Positions 58,495 to 64,000 of a DNA stretch of 64,000 nt are shown here, piece after piece. Position 1 is the first letter of the stretch; every line of letters starts with the position of its first letter. The notes under the pieces were generated by a model. The model saw only the letters and a program-made list of their open reading frames with translations. It was not told the DNA's origin and made no database searches. Origin of the DNA: CAVQNQ01 sp963714205 (GTDB lineage Bacteria > Acidobacteriota > Terriglobia > Bryobacterales > Bryobacteraceae); NCBI GenBank assembly GCA_963714205.1, contig CAVQNQ010000002.1:1302001-1366000 (forward strand). Direction: 5' to 3'. The position numbers were made by a program, and so were the translations under genes.

Positions 58495-60198
58495 ATGCGG
58501 AGCAGAATTGTCGCGACCGCAGGGTTGGCTGCCGGGCTGGCGGTGTTTTTGGGCATTCCCGCGTATGCCGGCAGGAAGAAGAGCGGGTCGGATGACCGGC
58601 AGTTCGCGCGGCAGATCTCCAAAGACCAGCGGCCTCTCCAGGCATTGAACCGCCTCACCTTTGGACCGCGGCCGGCCGATATCGAACATCTGCGCAAGGT
58701 GGGGCTGAAGAAGTGGATCGATACCCAGCTTCATCCCGACAGCATCGTCGAGAATCCGATCCTCGAAGAGAAGCTGCAAACCCTCGACAGCCTCTGGATG
58801 CCCAGCGACCAACTCGTTCGCAATTACCCTCCGCCGCAACTCGTGCGCCAGATGATCGCGGGCCGTGTGCCGTTCCCCTCCGATCCGGACCGGCGCCTGC
58901 TGTTGCAGCGCATAGCGGCGCGGCTGGAAGGCAATCCGGCCGCTCCACCCGATCGGGAGATCGCGCAGATTCTGACGCCCGCCGAGCTGCGCGCGCTGCG
59001 TACCGGCCCGCCGCCGGCCCGCCTGGCGGCCTTCCAGGCGGTGCCGCGCGATAAGCAGGATGAGGTTATTGCCGCTCTTCCGCCGGGCATACGGCTGGCG
59101 CTCTATCCCGTGGCTCCTCCCGATTTGCGCCGTCGCCTGGAAATGGCCGCCGGCCCGGCCGCCGTGGTGGCCAACGACCTGGTGGAGGGCAAGCTGCTGC
59201 GCGCCGTTTACAGCAATCGCCAGCTCGAAGAGGTCCTGACCGACTTCTGGTTCAATCACTTCAACATCTATTTGGATAAGGGCGCGGACCACTACCTGGT
59301 AACGGAATACGAGCGCCAGGCGATCCGCCCGCGCGTGCTGGGAAAATTCAGGGACCTGCTGGAAGCCACTGCCAAAAGCCCCGCGATGTTGTTCTATCTC
59401 GATAACTGGCAATCGGTGGGCACGGGCACGCCGGCGGCGCGCGGGGCCTTCAACCGCGCGCGCAACGGCCTGAACGAGAACTACGGGCGCGAACTGCTGG
59501 AACTTCACACTCTCGGCGTGGACGGCGGGTATACCCAGAAGGATGTCACCGAAGTCGCACGCTGCTTCACGGGATGGACCATCAACCAGCCGGATCTGGG
59601 CGGCAAGTTCACGTTCAACTTGCGCATGCACGATAACGGCGAGAAGGTGGTGCTGGGCGAGATCATCCCGGCCGGAGGCGGAGAGGCTGACGGCGAAAAG
59701 GTGCTGGACCTGGTGGCGCGCCATCCCTCGACGGCCCGTTTCATTTCGCGCGAGCTGGCGCGGCGCTTCGTGGCCGATGATCCTCCCGCCGCGCTGGTGG
59801 AGCGCATGGCGCTCACGTTCCAGAAGACCGATGGCAATTTACGAGAGGTCATGAAGACCATGCTGGCCTCGAAAGAGTTCTGGTCCGAGGGCGCGTACCG
59901 CTCTAAGGTCAAATCGCCCTTCGAATGGGTGGCCAGCGCGGTGCGCGCGGCGAGTGGCGACATTGATTACGCTCTGCCGCTGGCCAACCAGGTGGCGCAG
60001 CTGGGCCAGCCGCTCTATCGCAAAGTGGAACCGACCGGATATTCGAATCTCAGCCGCGAGTGGTTAAATTCGGCAGGCCTGGTGGGGCGGATGAATCTCG
60101 CCCTGCAACTCGCCGGCAACCGGGTGCCGGGAGTGACCGTGAAGAGCGGCGCCGCCGAAGGCATCGAGCTGGGCGGGCCGGATTTCCAGAAGTATTAG
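58495..60198 (+). CDS. exported DUF1800 protein
   Basis: A 567-aa protein. AAGGGGGGG immediately before ATG 58495. Signal peptide 1-25 (ending AYAG). DUF1800 landmarks: ALNRLTFGPRPADIEHLRKVG, LKKWIDTQLHP, LTDFWFNHFNIYLDKG, NENYGRELLELHTLGVDGGYTQKDVTEVARCFTGW and a late SPFEWVASAVRA. The family pairs with DUF1501 across many phyla and is presumed surface-located; the biochemical role is unknown. DUF1501 follows after 25 bases. Confidence 0.9.
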   Translation: MRSRIVATAGLAAGLAVFLGIPAYAGRKKSGSDDRQFARQISKDQRPLQALNRLTFGPRPADIEHLRKVGLKKWIDTQLHPDSIVENPILEEKLQTLDSLWMPSDQLVRNYPPPQLVRQMIAGRVPFPSDPDRRLLLQRIAARLEGNPAAPPDREIAQILTPAELRALRTGPPPARLAAFQAVPRDKQDEVIAALPPGIRLALYPVAPPDLRRRLEMAAGPAAVVANDLVEGKLLRAVYSNRQLEEVLTDFWFNHFNIYLDKGADHYLVTEYERQAIRPRVLGKFRDLLEATAKSPAMLFYLDNWQSVGTGTPAARGAFNRARNGLNENYGRELLELHTLGVDGGYTQKDVTEVARCFTGWTINQPDLGGKFTFNLRMHDNGEKVVLGEIIPAGGGEADGEKVLDLVARHPSTARFISRELARRFVADDPPAALVERMALTFQKTDGNLREVMKTMLASKEFWSEGAYRSKVKSPFEWVASAVRAASGDIDYALPLANQVAQLGQPLYRKVEPTGYSNLSREWLNSAGLVGRMNLALQLAGNRVPGVTVKSGAAEGIELGGPDFQKY

Positions 60199-60223
60199 AG
60201 GTTGTCCCTGGGGGTGTTCCAAG

Positions 60224-61468
60224 ATGACGAATCGTCGCGTTTTCCTGCGTAATTCCGCCCTGGCCATGGTGGGAGCTGGCGCGGCGCCCATGTGGTTCGA
60301 GCGGGCGCTCTATGCCGCGGACGCACCGTCGCCGCGCAAGAAGATCCTAGTGGCCATTTTTCAGCGGGGCGCCGCCGACGGATTGAATATCGTGGTGCCG
60401 CACGGCGAAAAGGCCTATTACGATCTGCGCCCCACGATAGCCATTCCGCGTCCGGCCAACGCAAGCGACAAGCGCGAGGATGCGGCCATCGACCTGGACG
60501 GCTTCTTCGGCTTGCACCCCTCGCTCGCGCCGCTCAAGCCGCTGTTCGATCAGGGCCACCTGGCCATCGTGGACGCAGTGGGATCGCCCGACCCCACGCG
60601 CTCGCATTTCGACGCGCAGGACTACATGGAGTCCGGCACGCCGGGGTTGAAGGCCACCTCCAGCGGCTGGATGAACCGCGCGCTGCCTCCGGCCATTGGA
60701 TTGCCTTCGCCGGTGCGCGCCGTCTCGCTGGGACCGATGGTGGCGCGCACGCTGGAAGGCCGGGTCCCGGCCATAGCCATGCAAAATATCGCGGGCTTCC
60801 AGGTACGCGATGCCGTGGCGGCCCGCGAATTCGAACAGTTGTACGCGGAATCCAAGGATCCGGCGGTGTGCGGCGCGGGGCGCGAGACATTCGAAGCCGT
60901 GGCGCTCGTCGAATCCATTCAGAAGCAGCCCTACACGCCGGCGGCGGGCACCGCATACCCACGCGGCCGCTTCGGCGACAGCCTGCGCCAGATCGCGCAA
61001 TTGATCAAGGCCGATGTGGGCGTGGAGATGGCGTTCGCGGATATCGGCGGATGGGACCATCATGTGAACGAACTGGGCGCGCGCGCTTCGGAAGGGCAGC
61101 TCGCCAACCTGCTGCGCGAATACGGCCAGGCGCTAGCCGCCTTCTGGCGGGATCTGGGCGACCGCATGGGCGACGTGGCGCTGGTGACCATGTCCGAATT
61201 CGGCCGCACGGCCCACGAGAACGGCAATCGCGGCACCGATCACGGCCACGCGAACTGCATGTTCGCGATGGGTGGCGGGGTGAAGGGCGGCAAGGTCTAC
61301 GGCCGGTGGCCCGGCCTCTCGCGCGACGAGCTCTACGAAGAGCGCGACCTGGCGCTGACCACCGATTTCCGCGACGTGCTGGGCGAGCTGGTAGCGCGCC
61401 ACATGGGCAACCCGACGCTTGACGGCGTATTCCCGGGATACCGGCCGAAGTTCTTAGGGCTGGTATAA
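60224..61468 (+). CDS. Tat-exported DUF1501 protein
   Basis: A 414-aa protein with a twin-arginine signal (TNRRVFLRNSALAMVG). DUF1501 proteins belong to the alkaline-phosphatase-like superfamily; motifs here are FQRGAADGLNIVVP, SHFDAQDYMESGTP, DIGGWDHHVNELG and SEFGRTAHENGNRGTDHGH with candidate metal ligands. It is co-transcribed with the DUF1800 partner. Its stop codon overlaps the -10 element of the tRNA-Leu promoter. Confidence 0.9.
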   Translation: MTNRRVFLRNSALAMVGAGAAPMWFERALYAADAPSPRKKILVAIFQRGAADGLNIVVPHGEKAYYDLRPTIAIPRPANASDKREDAAIDLDGFFGLHPSLAPLKPLFDQGHLAIVDAVGSPDPTRSHFDAQDYMESGTPGLKATSSGWMNRALPPAIGLPSPVRAVSLGPMVARTLEGRVPAIAMQNIAGFQVRDAVAAREFEQLYAESKDPAVCGAGRETFEAVALVESIQKQPYTPAAGTAYPRGRFGDSLRQIAQLIKADVGVEMAFADIGGWDHHVNELGARASEGQLANLLREYGQALAAFWRDLGDRMGDVALVTMSEFGRTAHENGNRGTDHGHANCMFAMGGGVKGGKVYGRWPGLSRDELYEERDLALTTDFRDVLGELVARHMGNPTLDGVFPGYRPKFLGLV

Positions 61469-61469
61469 T
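61464..61469 (+). promoter_or_regulatory. -10 element of tRNA-Leu
   Basis: TATAAT overlapping the DUF1501 stop codon, with a predicted start about eight bases before the tRNA. No clear -35. Confidence 0.45.
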
Positions 61470-61483
61470 TCGGTCATCCCCGT

Positions 61484-61570
61484 GCGGTCGTGGCGAAATT
61501 GGCAGACGCGCCAGACTTAGGATCTGGTTCCCGCGAGGGAGTGGAGGTTCAAGTCCTCTCGGCCGCACCA
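61484..61570 (+). tRNA. tRNA-Leu (anticodon UAG)
   Basis: An 87-base class II tRNA: acceptor GCGGTCG pairs with CGGCCGC followed by ACCA, anticodon arm CCAGA-CTTAGGA-TCTGG with TAG, a long variable arm, and T arm GAGGT-TCAAGTC-like. Complete and CCA-encoding. Its 3' half is repeated at 63030-63087. Confidence 0.95.
61512..61569 (+). repeat. att-like repeat, copy 1 (3' half of tRNA-Leu)
   Basis: Bases 61512-61528 and 61541-61569 recur at 63030-63046 and 63059-63087. This copy lies within the intact tRNA and would be the boundary regenerated by integration. Confidence 0.7.
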
Positions 61571-61917
61571 GTTAATTTCAATCATTTGCATGGAATCTCT
61601 ATAGATCAGTTCGCGGCCGTGGGAGGCTCCTGTGTGCCTATAGTGTGCCGGACGGTTTCTGCGGCTCTTCCGGTGTGCCTTCGTGTGCCATGCCGCAAAG
61701 CCCCGGCCATCATGGTTAGGATCGCTGCTGGGCGCGTAGGTCCGGCACGCGCCGGCGGGCTGCTCAAGAGGGCAAACTGGGAAATGGGTAGCAGCGGCCA
61801 ACGCCGGAGCCGACATGGCCTTGCACTCGGCTCGCGTAGGGCCTATGATTCCAGCGGGCGCGGAGGCGCGCCAAAAGGGATTCTCGACTGGTACGGGGCG
61901 ATTCTGGAGTGTGGACG
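61571..61917. other. 347-bp left part of the putative island
   Basis: No convincing gene. Reading frames that run out of the tRNA in either direction are artefacts. On the minus strand, open frames near 61600-61750 end close to the tRNA, where an integrase gene commonly ends, but I cannot show integrase similarity. The GGAG ribosome site of the next gene is at 61906-61909. Confidence 0.4.
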
Positions 61918-62826
61918 ATGAATAATGAGTTCATGCAGAAGGGGCGATGTCAACTGTGCGTCAAACCCGAGGCTCAGTGGCAGCCTGGTCCCGATATCAA
62001 TGCTTCCTTTGATTGCCCAGTCTGCGGCAAGTTCGTAATGGAGTTCAAATTGAATGCTGACAGGGACATGAACGGAACGCCTCACCCATATCTATCCGCG
62101 GCGACGCGAAAGGCGTATGAGGCGGGCAATCCGTTGACGTTGACCATGGAGAACTGGCGGCGTCTAGAAGATGAGCAGCGTTCCATTCGGGTTTCTCGAA
62201 AGCTGATTGACCTTCTCCGACTGATCGCGGCACGTTCCAAGACGCTGGGGCAGCGCTGGCTGATAGAACTGAATCAGGACTACCCGCTCATTGCCGCAGC
62301 AGACGACGTTGAGCTTTCGCACCTGCTCGCCCACCTGACTGAAAAGGGATTCCTGGCAGACGCCACGACCAATTGCCTACTAACGGTCCCGGGATGGGAG
62401 GCGCTTGAGCCGCTTCCGAGACCGGGAGGCATCCCAGGGCGGTGCTTCGTGGCAATGTGGTTTTCAAACGAGACATGCGAAGCGTATGACCGCGGCATAA
62501 AACCAGGCGTAACAGACGCTGACTTCACCCCGATCCGAGTTGACCAAAAGGAGCACAATAACGAAATCACCGATGAGATCATGGCCGAAATCCGGAACTG
62601 CCAGTTCATGGTTGCTGATTTCACCGGCCAGCGCGCGGGCGTCTACTATGAAGCAGGCTTCGCCTTGGGGTTAGGGCGTCCAGTCATCTGGTGCTGCCGT
62701 GACGATGAAATCGGCAAGCTCCACTTCGATACGAACCACAAGAACCACATCAACTGGAAGACGCCCGAAGAACTACGCGAGAGGCTTTCCAGGCGTATAA
62801 GAGCGACAATTCTACCCCAGGGTTGA
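61918..62826 (+). CDS. zinc-ribbon protein with nucleoside-deoxyribosyltransferase-like domain
   Basis: A 302-aa soluble protein. ATG 61918 has GGAG eight bases upstream. An N-terminal zinc ribbon (Cys11, Cys14, Cys33, Cys36) is followed by a helical middle region (75-165) with a winged-helix-like end. From about 174 the C-terminal domain shows a TIR/NDT-like Rossmannoid pattern: FVAMWFS (177-183), IRVDQKEHNNEITDEIMAEI (206-225), ADFTG (233-237) and GVYYEAGFALGLGRPVI (241-257). Glu245 sits where the nucleophile of nucleoside 2-deoxyribosyltransferases lies. Such domains are predicted to attack nucleotides or their glycosidic bonds in conflict systems. Codon usage is less GC-biased than the neighbours. 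Confidence 0.75.
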   Translation: MNNEFMQKGRCQLCVKPEAQWQPGPDINASFDCPVCGKFVMEFKLNADRDMNGTPHPYLSAATRKAYEAGNPLTLTMENWRRLEDEQRSIRVSRKLIDLLRLIAARSKTLGQRWLIELNQDYPLIAAADDVELSHLLAHLTEKGFLADATTNCLLTVPGWEALEPLPRPGGIPGRCFVAMWFSNETCEAYDRGIKPGVTDADFTPIRVDQKEHNNEITDEIMAEIRNCQFMVADFTGQRAGVYYEAGFALGLGRPVIWCCRDDEIGKLHFDTNHKNHINWKTPEELRERLSRRIRATILPQG

Positions 62827-63029
62827 CATGCCGGTTCTTGGTAGCAACCGTTGCAGCAGCGCCGTTCGTCTGGAGCCCGTTAAGGGCAGTCTCCATGTGC
62901 GCCAAACTGTGTGCGGGCTCGGCGGGATGAGGGGGGAACAGGGATGAAACGGTCCCAGCCCCACTGACTGCAATCCACACAGAATATGAGAAATAGGGAA
63001 CAATCGGGAAAGCCCAAGCCTGCTCATCT

Positions 63030-63087
63030 CAGACTTAGGATCTGGTCCAAGAGAGTGGGTGGAGGTTCAAGTCCTCTCGGCCGCACC
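63030..63087 (+). repeat. att-like repeat, copy 2 (partial tRNA-Leu)
   Basis: Repeats the tRNA-Leu 3' half: 17 identical bases at 63030-63046 (anticodon arm) and 29 at 63059-63087 (T arm and acceptor). The variable arm between them differs, and the final A of CCA is C. It lacks the 5' half, so it is not a functional tRNA but the expected scar at the far end of a tRNA-integrated element. Confidence 0.75.
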
Positions 63088-63147
63088 CGAGCGCAGCGAC
63101 CCGTCGCCACTGGGTCTCGTCTCACCATCCCCGTTTAACGGTCGGCG

Positions 63148-63156
63148 TGATATACT
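63148..63156 (+). promoter_or_regulatory. extended -10 promoter of higBA
   Basis: TGATATACT ends six bases before GTG 63163, so the transcript would begin on the start codon. Confidence 0.45.
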
Positions 63157-63162
63157 GCTCGT

Positions 63163-63440
63163 GTGATTCGCTCCTTCCGGTGCAAGAGCACCGAAGAGTG
63201 TTTCATCGGCAGCATACCAGGTGGTTCGGCGGTATAGCCAAAGTAGCGCGCAGGAAACTGCGAATGCTCAACGACGCCGAGACGCTGAGAGACATCGCCG
63301 CGGTTCCAGGAAACCGGCTAGAGGCTCTGACTGGCGACAGAAAGGGGCAGCATAGCATCAGGATCAACGATCAGTGGCGAATCTGTTTTTTGTGGAGAGA
63401 CGGCGCCGCCGAAGACGTTGAAATTGTCGACTATCATTAG
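63163..63440 (+). pseudogene. higB: HigB-type toxin, split by a one-base deletion
   Basis: A RelE/HigB-family ribosome-dependent mRNA interferase. GTG 63163 opens MIRSFRCKSTE, the standard HigB N terminus, but that frame stops soon after. From about 63195 the next frame continues VFHRQHTRWFGGIAKVARRKL and on to GNRLEALTGDRKGQHSIRINDQWRICF and VEIVDYH. One restored base at 63193-63197 gives a 92-aa protein, the normal HigB length. As written the toxin is not made. Its antitoxin gene follows after 15 bases. Confidence 0.8.
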
Positions 63441-63455
63441 CGAGGGCACGCGTGC

Positions 63456-63761
63456 ATGGCAGGCAAACATAAGCTTCCACCAATCCATCCGGGAGAAATC
63501 CTCCGGGAGGAGTTCCTGGCCCCTCTCGGCATTTCGGCTAACGAACTGGCCCTGGCGCTTCGCGTGCCAGCCACGCGCATCAACGATATCGTCCGTGAGA
63601 AGCGCGGCATAACCGCGGACACCGCCTTACGCCTGTCGCGCTACTTCGGCACCACACCCAGGTTCTGGATGAACATGCAGGCGTCCTGGGAATTGGAGGT
63701 TGCCGACGACCAATCGGGCAAAGCGGTCGAGCGCGAGGTGCTGCCCAGAAATGCGGCCTGA
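63456..63761 (+). CDS. higA: HigA-type antitoxin (XRE family)
   Basis: A 101-aa helix-turn-helix antitoxin and autorepressor. The HigA opening PPIHPGEILREEFL is at 8-21, the helix-turn-helix at about 27-60 (ELALALRVPATRINDIVREKRGIT), and the RYFGTTPRFWMNMQASWELE segment at 63-82. Intact. Toxin-first gene order is usual for higBA. Confidence 0.92.
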   Translation: MAGKHKLPPIHPGEILREEFLAPLGISANELALALRVPATRINDIVREKRGITADTALRLSRYFGTTPRFWMNMQASWELEVADDQSGKAVEREVLPRNAA

Positions 63762-63780
63762 GCGTTCAGCCCTGGCCCCC

Positions 63781-64000
63781 TTACCTCCCGTCGTCCGGTT
63801 CTACGCCGCGGCGCACCGGGAGCGGGGGCGCCGGCACACGGCCGCATTTGAGATTCCAGTACGCCCAGGAACGCGGATCGAAGATACCCGGCGGAGCCTG
63901 TTCGAGCGCTTCTCTGAATTCACTTAGTCCGGCAATGCCCTCTAGCGCGCGCAGGTCTTCGACCGCTCCGTAGGTCATCAGATGTGCGAGGAAATGTACC
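63781..64000 (-). CDS. C-terminal part of an AbiEii-associated-like protein, cut by the window edge
   Basis: The minus-strand frame is open to the window end and reads VHFLAHLMTYGAVEDLRALE, then EALEQAPPGIFDPRSWAYWN and a basic Pro-rich tail to a stop at 63781. The APPGIFDPRSWAYWN signature is one I associate with small proteins encoded next to AbiEii/AbiGii-type nucleotidyltransferase toxins, where they may act as antitoxin. If so, the toxin gene lies downstream or was lost; the HigA gene is immediately convergent. The family assignment is from memory. Confidence 0.55.
   Translation of the reverse strand, partial: VHFLAHLMTYGAVEDLRALEGIAGLSEFREALEQAPPGIFDPRSWAYWNLKCGRVPAPPLPVRRGVEPDDGR

Larger units (their letters stand above)
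62827..63162. other. 336-bp right part of the putative island and HigBA promoter
   Basis: Contains the partial tRNA-Leu copy (63030-63087) and the TGATATACT promoter (63148-63156). A minus-strand frame around 62830-62980 is open but unrecognisable; it may be a decayed gene. Nothing else seen. Confidence 0.4.

Noticed and set aside
61517..61816. Minus-strand open frame ending GREDLNLHSLAGTRS
   Set aside because: The end is the antisense reading of the same tRNA, a common annotation artefact. An integrase remnant upstream of it is possible but unsupported.
61490..61921. Open frame beginning MAKLADAPDLGSGSREG
   Set aside because: Its N terminus is the well-known spurious translation of a tRNA-Leu gene; the rest is non-coding island DNA.

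Overview
The window is GC-rich chromosomal DNA of an acidobacterium, most likely of the Solibacter/Bryobacter group (inference from protein content). Indicators are a secreted protein resembling the Solibacter-type C-terminal domain family (296 aa, about 2.2-3.1 kb), a VWFA-related acidobacterial-domain protein (47.6-48.8 kb), a DUF1800/DUF1501 pair, many lone secreted or membrane proteins, and few long operons. Almost all of it is ordinary chromosomal backbone. Only the last ~2.5 kb, from the tRNA-Leu at 61.48 kb onward, looks like accessory DNA.

Layout. 0-6 kb: a Tat-exported amidohydrolase, small secreted proteins, a multicopper oxidase and a DUF4159 protein. 6-10.3 kb: a YceI-like protein, tRNA-Glu, and the cluster DUF1385-prfA-prmC. 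10.3-14 kb: an operon of ECF sigma factor, zinc-finger/HEAT anti-sigma factor, adhesin-like repeat protein and double-PDZ protein. 14-19 kb: a large membrane protein, then an envelope quality-control set (HtrA-type protease, M48 protease, outer-membrane barrel). 19-24 kb: larE, gyrA, lepB. 24-29.4 kb: an AAA ATPase plus vWA pair, fabD, cytochrome P460, dCMP deaminase. 29.4-37.1 kb: lactate permease, DUF1080 protein and an RND efflux pair. 37-43.9 kb: membrane and secreted proteins of unknown role and a cytochrome c / 4x[4Fe-4S] / NrfD quinol electron-transfer module. 44-51.8 kb: Asp-box protein, Gfo/Idh/MocA oxidoreductase, rhomboid, VWFA protein, response regulator, GH3 hexosaminidase, prepilin peptidase. 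51.8-57.7 kb: the stress operon hsp20-clpB-htpX-rlmI behind a near-consensus promoter, and msrA. 57.7-61.5 kb: SIMPL, DUF1800 and DUF1501 proteins. 61.5-64 kb: accessory end.

The accessory end is the best candidate for something new. A complete tRNA-Leu(UAG) is followed 1.5 kb later by a second copy of the tRNA 3' half, the usual footprint of tRNA-targeted integration. The segment between them carries one convincing gene, a 302-aa protein with an N-terminal zinc ribbon and a C-terminal nucleoside-deoxyribosyltransferase-like fold, a type seen among predicted nucleotide-attacking conflict effectors. Just outside lies a HigBA toxin-antitoxin pair, in which the toxin frame is broken by one base, and then the 3' end of a gene resembling small proteins that accompany AbiEii nucleotidyltransferases.

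Two window-wide patterns stand out. Four genes (YceI-like, AAA ATPase, lactate permease, HigB) are each split by a single-base indel; they could be real mutations or consensus errors. Several genes have a -10 hexamer 6-9 bases upstream of the start codon and no Shine-Dalgarno sequence, which suggests leaderless mRNAs.
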